A DNA stretch of 64,000 bases from Chloroflexota bacterium (GTDB lineage: Bacteria; Chloroflexota; Anaerolineae; Anaerolineales; UBA11579): NCBI GenBank assembly GCA_016191875.1, contig JACPVG010000001.1, positions 1-64,000 of the forward strand. Reading direction: 5' to 3'. Position 1 is the first letter of the stretch. Each line of letters begins with the position of its first letter. Under the pieces are notes generated by a model. It saw nothing but the letters and a program-made list of their open reading frames with translations. It made no database searches and was not told the DNA's origin. Position numbers and translations under genes: made by a program. Below are positions 9,901-20,297 of this stretch, one piece after another.

Positions 9901-10227
9901 GACGACCCGGGCGACTGCATGTACATTCTCGCCAGCGGCAAACTGCGGGTGCACGACGGCCGTACGTTCATCAACAGTCTGGGCCCGGGCGAAGTGGTGG
10001 GCGAGATGGCGATGCTCGATTCCGAGCCGCGCTCGGCTTCCGTGACGGCCGAGGAGGATTCGCTCCTGCTGCGACTTGACCAGGAACCCTTCTACGACCT
10101 GATGGACGAACGCATCGAAGTGGTGCGCGGCATCATCGGCGTGCTGTCGGGCCGCCTGCGCAGTGCGGTCGGCACGATGCGCGACCTGCGCGCCCAGTAC
10201 GGCGATGCGACCGTGTTGAAGAAATAA
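6901..10227 (+). CDS. Transporter-like membrane domain fused to HEAT repeats and a cyclic-nucleotide-binding domain
   Basis: This is a 1108-residue multidomain protein. Residues 1 to about 420 hold roughly 10-12 hydrophobic helices resembling the nucleotide (ATP/ADP, Npt-type) or MFS carrier fold. Residues about 435-940 are a long array of HEAT-like helical repeats (for example HLARLLDDPDKTVQRAALFA and VAHLDHPHRRVRAAVLKAL). Residues about 963-1100 form a cNMP-binding beta-roll with the phosphate-binding cassette GEMAMLDSEPRSASV. GAGGAG precedes the ATG, and a possible -10 TACAAT lies at 6868-6873. The arrangement suggests a carrier gated or scaffolded by cAMP. A class III adenylate cyclase lies about 4 kb downstream. 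The transported substrate is not inferable. Confidence 0.82.
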   Translation: MKALGRLVNIQPEERPLVLLLILLSFCFGAANNFIETAAFTLFLEASPPGDLPYTQIITAFAISGLAALYLRLEARLSFARLLTANVVALAVIAAVFRVGLSSPAAAAVAFLLPVLFQIQVNFVNLVFWPLAGRLFTVQQGKRLFGLANSGLWIGIILTGFGMPLFVRAVGTANLLWLGAAGMGASLFVLRRILARHGAAFQQAPAPKATQKARAPLAHTRYIGLIFALVAVWWVAFFAINLLFYDRVYTRFADSAAIASFLGQYLAWLGIFTWFVNTFVAARFIGRFGERATLLLLPALLVVLSLAGLAASSAGAALSLVFLLTVILKILNLGLGFSIDRSGLTILYQPLPGPVRTRAQALAEGVVQSLAVGASGILLLALARVFHLEYRGLYAFVLTLAVIWMAVAFLLGRQYGHMLVEALQKRFFGRGAEDLLDRTAFQHLAKGLESRSPAVVIYSLQLLEIHNYPDFQRALLGLLHHPSPEVQVDAIQRIEARRLTRALPDLARLAQPPTAPTVRGRALQALAALGEVQDVMNLKGHLDSPEPEVVRAALAGLLLNDKELSLSLALKALDRLVASPQPAERRLAASVLETVGQPRYGAHLARLLDDPDKTVQRAALFAARRVPFPAVWEKSIALLAAPGLTNAALAALVSINPASESEATLADAFGKSLESGNWPHAAQLGRALGRAWGSASLAALVAHLDHPHRRVRAAVLKALTRRGWQAPPAERERVTGVLRGAMNEWAWSLAAQTDALAQPDADTRLLNSAIELDGRYALRMGFLALALLYPPGPVLRARAVSRSPQAGESQRAYALELLEITLKPEHRAWFAPVFTAGTPAEKLATLQRAFPQPTRILQAWLLEILERPPEQASAWLKAVALHTAARQKLAALQHPAETAAAHPSPFVREAAAELLHTLDPKGNRALLKALGKDPDGRVSAAATRRLGKTKGKTTMLSTIERVLLLKSTPTFQYTPDEILAELAGLLHEVELGAGAGLFSKDDPGDCMYILASGKLRVHDGRTFINSLGPGEVVGEMAMLDSEPRSASVTAEEDSLLLRLDQEPFYDLMDERIEVVRGIIGVLSGRLRSAVGTMRDLRAQYGDATVLKK

Positions 10228-10283
10228 GGCATGGGCAGATAAGGGCGTACGAATGTGTTCCGGTACTGAAGTCCCGAAGGTGC

Positions 10284-11123
10284 ATGACCAGCCCTGATCT
10301 GCCCATCCCTGCCGCGCTGAACGCCCGCCTGGGCGCTCCGCCGGCTGTCGTGCAGTTCGGCCAGCCGCTGCCCGCCGGTTCACAAACGTACGCCGTGCTG
10401 GACGGCAACCATGTAATCGCCCTCTCCCTGCGCGGTGCGCACCTGGGATCTTTTCCCACCGAAATCCTCGACCTCACCGCCCTGCGCTGGCTTTCCCTGG
10501 GGCTCAACGACCTGACCAGTGTGCCGGACGAACTGACCAGCCTGACGGCGCTGACTCACCTCTATCTCGATACCAATGCCCTGACCGGCCTGCCGGAAAG
10601 CCTCGGCAGGCTCGCCAGCCTGCGCGTGCTGGACATCGCCCACAACCCGCTTGGAGCGATTCCCACCTCCCTGGCAGAACTCGGCCACCTTGAGTTCCTC
10701 TACCTGGCCGAACTCGCCATCCCCGAACTGCCGCTTTTCATCGGCGCGCTTCCCTCGCTGCGCTACCTCAACGCCGGTGGCAACCGCCTGGCCTCAGTCC
10801 CGCCCGAACTGGGCAAACTTGCGAACCTGCTGGAACTGCGGCTGACCGATAATGCCCTGACCGAATTGCCCGACGACCTGGGCAGGCTCGCCAGTCTGCA
10901 CGAACTGCACCTGCGCCACAATCATCTCTCCACCCTACCGGCTTCGTTTGCTGCGCTCTCCGAACTGCGTCTGCTCGACCTGCGCTCCAACCGGTTCACA
11001 CAGGTCCCGGATGTTGCGACAGGGCTGCACACGTTGGAAAAACTGGACCTGCGTTGGAACCGCCTGCCGCCTGAGGGAGACCCGCTGATGGAACTGCCCA
11101 ACGGGGGGCTGGTCCTTTCCTGA
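10284..11123 (+). CDS. Leucine-rich-repeat protein
   Basis: This 279-residue protein contains about nine tandem LRRs of 23 residues, such as LTHLYLDTNALTGLPESLG and LLELRLTDNALTELPDDLG, beginning near residue 55. No signal peptide or transmembrane segment is visible, so it is probably cytoplasmic. The repeats match the bacterial LPxxL-type consensus. It starts 56 bases after the cNMP-fusion gene, with AAGG just before the ATG, and may be cotranscribed. LRR proteins bind other proteins; the partner is unknown. Confidence 0.88.
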   Translation: MTSPDLPIPAALNARLGAPPAVVQFGQPLPAGSQTYAVLDGNHVIALSLRGAHLGSFPTEILDLTALRWLSLGLNDLTSVPDELTSLTALTHLYLDTNALTGLPESLGRLASLRVLDIAHNPLGAIPTSLAELGHLEFLYLAELAIPELPLFIGALPSLRYLNAGGNRLASVPPELGKLANLLELRLTDNALTELPDDLGRLASLHELHLRHNHLSTLPASFAALSELRLLDLRSNRFTQVPDVATGLHTLEKLDLRWNRLPPEGDPLMELPNGGLVLS

Positions 11124-11221
11124 CAGGCTTCGCGACCGCGCGACATCCCGCTTTCACGACTTCGGGACTTCTGCGCCTCAGTAGTTCAGCGCACGTGTAG
11201 TTTTCCCGGTACACCCATACC

Positions 11222-11233
11222 CCCTCATGAGGG
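11222..11233. promoter_or_regulatory. 12-bp perfect palindrome upstream of the oxidoreductase operon
   Basis: CCCTCATGAGGG is a perfect dyad in the 213-base gap between the LRR gene and the ferredoxin gene. It could be an operator or the core of a hairpin. No convincing -35/-10 pair was found in the gap. Confidence 0.3.
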
Positions 11234-11336
11234 ACACATGCCCCTGACCGGGCGCGGCCTTCTTTGGCATGATAAGAACGCGCAAGTTCTCGTAATTTGC
11301 TCGATTTTCTCTGAATACCGACCGAAGGAGAGCCAA

Positions 11337-11573
11337 ATGCCTGTAGCCGGTTGGATCGAAGTCAACGAAAAGTTCTGCAAGGGCTGTGAACTGTGCGTCA
11401 CGGCCTGCCCGCAGGACGTGATGAGCCTGGACATGGATCGGCTTACGCCTAAAGGCTACCACCCCGTCCGCCTGCACGTCGAAGGTTGTACCGGCTGCGC
11501 GGTGTGCGCCGTCGTCTGCCCTGAGGCGGCGCTGACCGTCTTCCGCGGCGATAAGATCCTGGCGGGGGTGTAG
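11337..11573 (+). CDS. 2-oxoacid:ferredoxin oxidoreductase, ferredoxin (delta) subunit
   Basis: This 78-residue two-cluster ferredoxin has CxxCxxCxxxCP motifs at Cys14/17/20/24 and Cys51/54/57/61, so it should carry two [4Fe-4S] clusters. I chose the internal ATG because AAGGAG lies 6 bases upstream; a longer in-frame version from 11238 has no ribosome-binding site. It is the first gene of a delta-alpha-beta-gamma operon and passes electrons from the TPP centre to external ferredoxin. The next gene starts 1 base after its stop. Confidence 0.93.
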   Translation: MPVAGWIEVNEKFCKGCELCVTACPQDVMSLDMDRLTPKGYHPVRLHVEGCTGCAVCAVVCPEAALTVFRGDKILAGV

Positions 11574-11574
11574 C

Positions 11575-12699
11575 ATGGCGAAAGAACTGCTCAAGGGCAA
11601 TAACGCCATGGCCGAGGCCGCCATCCGCGCCGGCTGTGAAGCTTACTTCGGCTATCCCATCACCCCCCAGACCGAACTGCTGGAGCACATGGCCGCCCGC
11701 ATGCCCGAACTGGGGCGCGCCTTCGTGCAGGCTGAAAGCGAAGTAGCCGCCATCAACATGGTTTATGGCACGGCCTGCACCGGCAAACGCGTGATGACCT
11801 CCTCCTCCAGCCCCGGCGTGAGCCTGATGACGGAGGGCCTGTCCTACATCGCCGGGACGGAAGTGCCGATGGTGCTCATCGACGTGATGCGCGGCGGGCC
11901 CGGCCTGGGCAACATCGCCCCGGCCCAGGGCGACTATAACCAGATGGTGCGCGGCGGCGGGCACGGCGACTACAAGAGCATCGTGCTCGCGCCTGCCAGC
12001 GTGCAGGAGGCCATTGACCTCACTGTGCTGGCCTTTGACCTGGCCGAGAAGTACCGGGCCATCGCGGTCGTGCTTGCAGATGGCAGCCTGGGCCAGATGA
12101 TGGAGCCCGCCGAATTGCCGGAAATGCAGCCGCTGCGCAAAGGCACCCCGGATTGGGCCATCACCGGCGAACCGGGCCGCCCGCGCCGCCTGCTGACCTC
12201 TATTTATCTTCAGCCTGAAGCCGAAGAGACCACCAACATCCGCCTGCAACGCCGCTGGTTGGACGTTGAAGCCAATGAAGTGCGGTACCAGGAAACCTAC
12301 CTCGACGACGCCGATATCGCCCTAGTGGCGTTCGGCACCGCCGGGCGGGTAGCCCTCTCCGCGGTGCGCCAGGCGCGGGCTGAAGGCATCAAGGTCGGCC
12401 TCTTTCGGCCCATCAGCCTCAGTCCGTTTCCAGTCGCGCAGATCCGCCAGCTCGCCAGCCGCGTCAGGAGCCTGCTGGTCGTCGAAATGAACGCCGGGCA
12501 GATGCTCGACGACGTGAAACTGGCCGCCCAGGGCGCCTGCCCGGTGGAGTTCTACGGCCGCATGGGCGGCGTAGTGCCCCTGCCGGATGAAGTCCTGGCC
12601 GAGATCCTGCGAGTTTCCACCCACCCAACGGCCGACCTGAACGGCCATACCCGCGCCGCCTGGCTCGACCGCCTGGAAGCCGGGCGCGGAGGGAACTGA
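11575..12699 (+). CDS. vorB: 2-oxoacid:ferredoxin oxidoreductase alpha subunit (VorB type)
   Basis: This 374-residue subunit contains the pyrimidine-binding TPP half and domain II. The conserved segments [51 protein letters not shown] and [16 protein letters not shown] are characteristic of the VorB group (3-methyl-2-oxobutanoate or related branched-chain/2-oxoglutarate substrates). The enzyme oxidatively decarboxylates a 2-oxoacid to acyl-CoA, reducing ferredoxin, or runs in reverse. Substrate choice cannot be fixed from sequence alone. An anaerobic or microaerophilic lifestyle is implied. Confidence 0.9.
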   Translation: MAKELLKGNNAMAEAAIRAGCEAYFGYPITPQTELLEHMAARMPELGRAFVQAESEVAAINMVYGTACTGKRVMTSSSSPGVSLMTEGLSYIAGTEVPMVLIDVMRGGPGLGNIAPAQGDYNQMVRGGGHGDYKSIVLAPASVQEAIDLTVLAFDLAEKYRAIAVVLADGSLGQMMEPAELPEMQPLRKGTPDWAITGEPGRPRRLLTSIYLQPEAEETTNIRLQRRWLDVEANEVRYQETYLDDADIALVAFGTAGRVALSAVRQARAEGIKVGLFRPISLSPFPVAQIRQLASRVRSLLVVEMNAGQMLDDVKLAAQGACPVEFYGRMGGVVPLPDEVLAEILRVSTHPTADLNGHTRAAWLDRLEAGRGGN

Positions 12700-12700
12700 C

Positions 12701-13492
12701 ATGCTCACCACCGACATCCAGAACGCCAAAGTCGTTTACGAACGGCCGGAAGGTTTCACCGACCTGACCACCCATTATTGCCCCGGCTGCACCCACGGCA
12801 CCGCCCACCGCCTGGTGGCCGAAACGCTCGACGAGATGGGCCTGCGCGAACACAGCATCGGCGTGGCCTCCGTCGGCTGTTCGGTGTTCTCCTACAACTA
12901 TTTCGACATGGACTTCGTGCAGGCCGCCCACGGCCGCGCCCCGGCCATGGCCACCGGCATCAAGCGCGTGTTCCCGGACCGGGCCGTGTTCACCTACCAG
13001 GGCGACGGCGACCTGGCCTCGATTGGCATGGCGGAGATCATGCACGCTGCCGGACGCGGCGAGAACATCACCGTCATCTTCATCAACAACGCCATCTACG
13101 GTATGACCGGCGGCCAGATGGCCCCTACCACCCTGCCGGGCATGAAGACCACCTCCTCGCCCAACGGCCGCGATGTGGAGACCCAGGGCTACCCCCTGCG
13201 CATGGCCGAGATCCTCGCCACGCTGGATGCGGTCTCGTACTCCGTGCGCCGCAGCCTGCATGACCCCGCCAATATCCGCAAAGCGAAGAAAGCCATCCGC
13301 ACGGCCTTCGAGGCTCAGCGGCGCGGTCTGGGGTTCAGCATGGTCGAACTGTTATCCTCCTGCCCCACCAACTGGGGCATGACCCCGCTCGACTCGCTGG
13401 CGTTCATCGAGCAGAAGATGGTCCCGGCTTTCCCACTGGGCGATTACAAAGTCGTTGACGCAGTCAAGAGCATGAAAATGAAGGAGGGCTGA
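12701..13492 (+). CDS. 2-oxoacid:ferredoxin oxidoreductase beta subunit (TPP-binding)
   Basis: This 263-residue TPP-binding subunit has HYCPGCTHG near residue 26, the usual site of the proximal-cluster or TPP-pocket cysteines. The TPP/Mg motif starts at [12 protein letters not shown] and ends with [11 protein letters not shown]. It starts 1 base after the alpha stop. Together with alpha and gamma it forms the decarboxylase core. Confidence 0.93.
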   Translation: MLTTDIQNAKVVYERPEGFTDLTTHYCPGCTHGTAHRLVAETLDEMGLREHSIGVASVGCSVFSYNYFDMDFVQAAHGRAPAMATGIKRVFPDRAVFTYQGDGDLASIGMAEIMHAAGRGENITVIFINNAIYGMTGGQMAPTTLPGMKTTSSPNGRDVETQGYPLRMAEILATLDAVSYSVRRSLHDPANIRKAKKAIRTAFEAQRRGLGFSMVELLSSCPTNWGMTPLDSLAFIEQKMVPAFPLGDYKVVDAVKSMKMKEG

Positions 13493-13493
13493 G

Positions 13494-14051
13494 ATGCAAA
13501 CCGAGATCATCATCGCCGGATTCGGCGGGCAGGGCGTTCTGTTCGCCGGGCAGGTGTTGGCCTACGCCGCCATGGATGGCGGCCTGCACGTCACCTGGAT
13601 TCCTTCCTACGGGCCGGAAATGCGCGGCGGCACAGCCAACTGCACTGTCATCATCGGCGACGAGGAGATCGGCGCGCCGTTGGTAAAACATCCCAAAGCG
13701 GTTATCGCGCTCAACCTGCCGTCGCTGGACAAATACGAGCCGCTGGTGGCAGAAGGCGGCGCCTTGCTGGTCAATTCCAGCCTGATCGACCACCAAGTGG
13801 CGCGCGCCGATGTGCGGGTTGTGTACGTTCCGGCAAACGAGATCGCCGAGCGGCTGGGCGACAAGCGCCTGACGAACATGGTCATGGTCGGCGCGCTGCT
13901 GGCAGCCACCGGGGCGCTGGATATGCAGGTGGTGAAATCCGCCCTCAAAGCCCACCTGCCAGCCAAGCACCACAAACTGCTCCCCGCCAACTACGACGCG
14001 CTGGATGAAGGCGCACAGATCGCGAGAGAAGCCCTGGCGCAGGCCGTCTGA
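13494..14051 (+). CDS. 2-oxoacid:ferredoxin oxidoreductase gamma subunit
   Basis: This 185-residue subunit of the 2-oxoacid:acceptor oxidoreductase gamma (domain III) family begins with IIIAGFGGQGVLFAGQVLAYAA, the CoA-binding-type GxGGQG motif. YGPEMRGGTANCTVIIG is another family hallmark. It is the last gene of the operon, with a ribosome-binding site (GGAGG) inside the beta gene's end, and is followed by a strong terminator at 14085. Confidence 0.92.
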   Translation: MQTEIIIAGFGGQGVLFAGQVLAYAAMDGGLHVTWIPSYGPEMRGGTANCTVIIGDEEIGAPLVKHPKAVIALNLPSLDKYEPLVAEGGALLVNSSLIDHQVARADVRVVYVPANEIAERLGDKRLTNMVMVGALLAATGALDMQVVKSALKAHLPAKHHKLLPANYDALDEGAQIAREALAQAV

Positions 14052-14084
14052 CGAATCAACCACCCATTTACCTACTATGGTCAT

Positions 14085-14112
14085 AACCCCCGCCCGGCCA
14101 GGCGGGGGTTTT
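14085..14112 (+). terminator. Rho-independent terminator of the oxidoreductase operon
   Basis: A perfect 10-bp stem AACCCCCGCC / GGCGGGGGTT with a 6-base loop runs straight into TTTT, 33 bases after the gamma-subunit stop. Confidence 0.88.
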
Positions 14113-14175
14113 CCATTCCGCCGTGAAAACAATCCGGCCAAAACATGTGATAATGGGATGAATTCCAGGAGAAGC

Positions 14176-15039
14176 ATGATGGCCGAACAAGATATCAAAG
14201 TGAAATTCTTCAACCTCTCGCCAGATGAGGTCTGGCGCATTTACCTGACGAACGGGCCAGACGGCGTACTCGCGGCCGCCCCGCCATTGCTTCGGTTTCT
14301 CATGAAGTCATCCAATGTCTTTAATCAGTTGATCCCCTCGGATCCGCGCTGCATCTGGTGCCATGCCCCCTTCCATGGGCTGGGCGCGCCGCTCATGAAG
14401 GCCCTCGGCAGGGGCCAATCTTCGTTCAACCCCAGCATATGCAGGGACTGCGAGAACATGGTTCGCACATATCATGGAGGCGCGGAGGTCGAAACGGCCA
14501 TCCTGTTCGCCGATATCCGCGGGTCGACGACCCTGGCCGAGAAGATTCCCCCTGCCGAGTTTCGCGGACTGATCGACCGCTTCTTTCGAGCCAGCACGGA
14601 TGTGCTCATCCGCGCCAACGGCTTCATCGACAAACTGATTGGCGACGAAGTGACCGCCTTTTTCGTGCCGGGCATGGCCGGGCATCATTACGCACGCCAC
14701 GCACTGCACGCCGGCTTGGAAATCCTGCGCGCCACCGGCCACGAAGACCCTGAGGGCCCGTGGATTCCGGTGGGCGTTGGCATTCACTACGGTGTGGCCT
14801 ACGTGGGGGCAGTCGGCTCACAGGATGGCAGTTCGGATCTCACAATCCTGGGGGATGCGGCCAACACGGCCGCGCGGCTGGCCTCGCAGGCCAAAGCCGG
14901 GGAAGTGCTCATCAGCTCCAGCCTGGCCGCCGCGGCAGAATTGGACACCAGAGACCTGACTGCCCGGCGACTGGAACTCAAGGGCCGCAGCGAACCGGTG
15001 GATACGTTTTCGCTGACGGTCGCGCCGCGCGCAGGCTAG
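14176..15039 (+). CDS. Class III adenylate cyclase with N-terminal zinc-ribbon-like motif
   Basis: This is a 287-residue soluble protein. Cys59/Cys62 and Cys89/Cys92 (CIWC and CRDC) form a likely metal-binding module. The catalytic domain covers about 105-280 with metal ligands Asp113 (FADIRGST) and Asp157 (KLIGDEV), adenine-selecting Lys153 and Asp227 (LGDAANTAARL), and Asn230/Arg234 for catalysis. The Lys/Asp pair predicts ATP, not GTP, as substrate. Two adjacent ATGs (14176, 14179) follow AGGAG, so the start is uncertain by one codon. A GATAAT at 14149-14154 may be the -10. Its cAMP could be read by the cNMP-binding fusion protein at 6901. Confidence 0.9.
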   Translation: MMAEQDIKVKFFNLSPDEVWRIYLTNGPDGVLAAAPPLLRFLMKSSNVFNQLIPSDPRCIWCHAPFHGLGAPLMKALGRGQSSFNPSICRDCENMVRTYHGGAEVETAILFADIRGSTTLAEKIPPAEFRGLIDRFFRASTDVLIRANGFIDKLIGDEVTAFFVPGMAGHHYARHALHAGLEILRATGHEDPEGPWIPVGVGIHYGVAYVGAVGSQDGSSDLTILGDAANTAARLASQAKAGEVLISSSLAAAAELDTRDLTARRLELKGRSEPVDTFSLTVAPRAG

Positions 15040-15094
15040 TGCGTCGCCCACGCCGAGCTTCCACATCAGCCCCCGCCGGAATCGGCCGGGCCGG

Positions 15095-16014
15095 CTATTC
15101 CGTCATGGTGAATCGGTTTTTGCCAGCCTGCTTGGAATGGAATTGGGCCGCGTCGGCGCGCCGCAGGAGGGTTTCCACGTCATCGTCTTCGCGCCCCATG
15201 GTTGCGCCGGCCGAAATGGTGACCGCCTGGACTTCCCGGCCGCTCAAGGCGCTTACGGCCGCCACCCCTGCCACCAGCGCGTGGCCAATCTCAGCCAGGC
15301 GCACCGGCGTGATGCCATCTAGAAACACCAGGAACTCGTCGCCGCCCCAGCGGGCGACCACATCGTCGCGCCGGATCTTGCTGTTCAAGACGTAGCCCAC
15401 ATGGCGCAGCGCCGCGTCGCCGGCGGAATGGCCGCCACGCGTGTTGATCGCCTTCAGGTCGTCCACATCGATGAAGATGACGCCAAAGGGCTGCTGGTAA
15501 CGCTTCAATTCCTGTAGGCCGCGCTCCAGCACCAGTTCCAGATAGCGTCGGTTGCGCAGGCCGGTCAACGAATCTGCATCCGCCACATTCTTCAACTGGC
15601 TGAGTCGCTGTAAGTAGTCCTGCCGCAGGCTGAGGTCGGAAAAGATCTGCAGCGCCCCATTTGGCCTGCCATGCTCATCGTGCAGTGCAACAGCCTTAAG
15701 GTTCACCATCAGCCGGTGCCCGTCCGCCGAGCGCATGAACACCTCGCGCTGAATCGGCCGACCGGTATCCATGGCCGCCTGGAGCGGGCAATTGTCTTCA
15801 CACATGCTATTCCCCGCCAGATCAACATGCATGCGCAGGTCGACCCGGCAGGAAATGCCAATCATTTCGGCGGTCTTGTAGCCTGTCAGCTTCTCTGCGC
15901 CCTTGTTCCAATACTGGATGCGGCGTTCGGCGTCCACGATGAACACGCCAACGTCGAGGTGCTCCAGTACCTCTCTGAAAGCTTCACCAGAGAGTTGCAC
16001 GTCGGCCGCAGCGT

Positions 16015-16018
<4 letters not shown>
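15095..16018 (-). CDS. PAS-GGDEF diguanylate cyclase
   Basis: This 307-residue protein has a PAS domain (about 10-130) starting EAFREVLEHLDVGVFIVDAE. A GGDEF domain (about 150-300) follows, with an intact WGGDEF active site and an RRDD inhibitory I-site five residues before it. An active, feedback-inhibited c-di-GMP synthase is expected. No membrane helix is present. I place the start at the ATG that overlaps the ppdK stop by ATGA. A longer version from 16081 would lie mostly inside ppdK. The Cys residues in the PAS (CRVDLRM, MCEDNCPL) might sense redox state, which is only a guess. Confidence 0.9.
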
Positions 16019-18747
<2,729 letters not shown>

Positions 18748-18996
18748 GGGGCAGAGCCTCCGTCACGCAGACAGTTAAATTCACTGGAATAGTCCGATTT
18801 TCCACTCCAAGTATCCTGAAAATCGCCGCCGGCTTCACGGGTCAAATGCCCTTTTATCGGCTTCCAGTTGTCCTCAGATTTATTTTACCTTCTTGGGGTT
18901 CTTTACCGTATCTTTAAGAAAGGTTCGAGAGGACTTAACATCGATTCGGTATCCTGATGCTGAAATCACTGCAAGACATGCAGACAGGAGAACACA

Positions 18997-19518
18997 ATGA
19001 ACGCAACGTTGAAATGGGTACTTGTTGGACTGGGCAGCCTGGTGCTGGTGGGCGCCCTGCTCACCGCCGGTTTCTTCATCGGCCGCAGTGCGTGGGGTTG
19101 GTCGGGCGGCTCGCCGGCCTACGGATATGGCTATGGCGGGATGATGGGCGGTTACGGACCCGGCGGCATGATGGGCGGGGGCTTCGGCCGCGGCAACTTC
19201 GGCCCGGGCGGCATGATGGGCGGCTGGAATCAGAACGCCCCCTACGGGCCGGGAATGATGGGCGGCTGGGGCGGCGACTGGGCCGATGTCGAGCTGACCA
19301 TCAGCCAGGACCAGGCCGTGCAACTGGCCGAAGACTACCTGGCGGCCGAACTACCGGAAGCCAGCCTGGCAGGCGACATCTTCCCCATGCACGGTTTCTA
19401 CCGCATGAGCATCCTCATCGACGGTCAGTTCGCCGGGATGGTGCTGGTGAATGGGGAAAGCGGCGAGGTCTTCCTGCATGGCTGGTACGACCAGCCGGCC
19501 GGGACGGACTCGAACTGA
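18997..19518 (+). CDS. Membrane-anchored Met/Gly-rich protein with PepSY-like domain
   Basis: This 173-residue protein has one N-terminal membrane helix (about 7-29, WVLVGLGSLVLVGALLTAGF). Residues 45-93 are low complexity, with repeated GGMMGG/PGGMMGG blocks. A PepSY-like domain covers about 97-165 (ISQDQAVQLAEDYLAAELPE, ending GESGEVFLHGWYDQP). AGGAG precedes the ATG. Extracytoplasmic Met-rich repeats are a known Cu(I)/Ag(I)-binding style. The two-component system just downstream also has a Met-rich sensor loop, so a metal-related role is inferred, not shown. Confidence 0.78.
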   Translation: MNATLKWVLVGLGSLVLVGALLTAGFFIGRSAWGWSGGSPAYGYGYGGMMGGYGPGGMMGGGFGRGNFGPGGMMGGWNQNAPYGPGMMGGWGGDWADVELTISQDQAVQLAEDYLAAELPEASLAGDIFPMHGFYRMSILIDGQFAGMVLVNGESGEVFLHGWYDQPAGTDSN

Positions 19519-19529
19519 ACCCAGAGGCA

Positions 19530-19579
19530 AACAACCCCTCCAGGCCGGAAGAACCGGTGGGAGGGGTTGTTCTATTTTT
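19530..19579 (+). terminator. Rho-independent terminator after the Met-rich protein gene
   Basis: The 12-bp stem AACAACCCCTCC / GGAGGGGTTGTT is perfect. The loop contains a smaller CCGG/CCGG hairpin, and CTATTTTT follows. The two-component genes therefore probably have their own promoter. Confidence 0.85.
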
Positions 19580-19618
19580 GAATCGGACGCAGAAGAATTC
19601 GCCATTAAAATGGACGCT

Positions 19619-20296
19619 ATGAGCAAGCCCCGCATCCTGGTGGTGGATGATGAAGAGAACATCCGCAACCTGGTAAGCGCCTATCTGGAAAAGGAACAGT
19701 ACGAGGTGCTGCGCGCCCCGGATGGCCCGGCCGCGCTGGCTGCGGCGCGCCAGCACAAGCCCGACCTGATCGTTCTGGATGTGATGTTGCCCGGCCTGGA
19801 CGGAATCGAAGTGTTGACGCAGCTGCGCCGCGAGTCGGACGTGTATGTCATCATGCTCACCGCCCGCACCGAAGAGATGGATAAGATCATCGGGCTTTCG
19901 GTGGGGGCGGACGACTACGTGACCAAACCCTTCAGCCCGCGCGAGCTGGTGGCGCGCGTCAAAGCCGGGCTGCGCCGGGCGCGCAGCGGCGTCGCCGAAC
20001 GTGAGATGCTCTCCTTTCCCCATCTGCGCATCGACGGCGGCGCCCGCAAAGTGTGGCTGGATGACAGGGAAGTGGAATTGACCCAGCGCGAATTCGACCT
20101 GCTGCACGCCCTGGCCGCCAACCGGGGCCGGGTACTCAGCCGCGAGCAGTTGCTCGAGCGGGTATGGGGCGGCGAGTATTTCGGCGAACTGAGGGTCGTG
20201 GATGTGCACCTGGGACACGTCCGCCGCAAACTCGGCGGGCGCTTCATCGAAACCGTGCGCGGCGTGGGGTACCGCTTTGAGGATGCCGGCGAGTGA
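19619..20296 (+). CDS. OmpR-family response regulator
   Basis: This 225-residue protein has a receiver domain (about 1-118) with acidic pocket VVDDEEN, phospho-acceptor Asp in LIVLDVMLPG, and Lys in VTKPFSP. A winged-helix trans_reg_C domain (about 130-222) contains ELTQREFDLLHALAANRGRV and the end motif VRGVGYRFE. No ribosome-binding site is visible. TAAAAT at 19606-19611 lies 7 bases before the chosen ATG, so the transcript may be leaderless. An in-frame ATG at 19610 is less likely. It pairs with the histidine kinase starting 1 base after its stop. Confidence 0.92.
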   Translation: MSKPRILVVDDEENIRNLVSAYLEKEQYEVLRAPDGPAALAAARQHKPDLIVLDVMLPGLDGIEVLTQLRRESDVYVIMLTARTEEMDKIIGLSVGADDYVTKPFSPRELVARVKAGLRRARSGVAEREMLSFPHLRIDGGARKVWLDDREVELTQREFDLLHALAANRGRVLSREQLLERVWGGEYFGELRVVDVHLGHVRRKLGGRFIETVRGVGYRFEDAGE

Positions 20297-20297
20297 C

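Noticed and set aside
19130-19270. Tandem DNA repeat or CRISPR-like pattern in the Met/Gly-rich gene
   Set aside because: The repetition comes from codons for GGMMGG blocks of varying spacing within an intact reading frame; there are no constant repeats with unique spacers.
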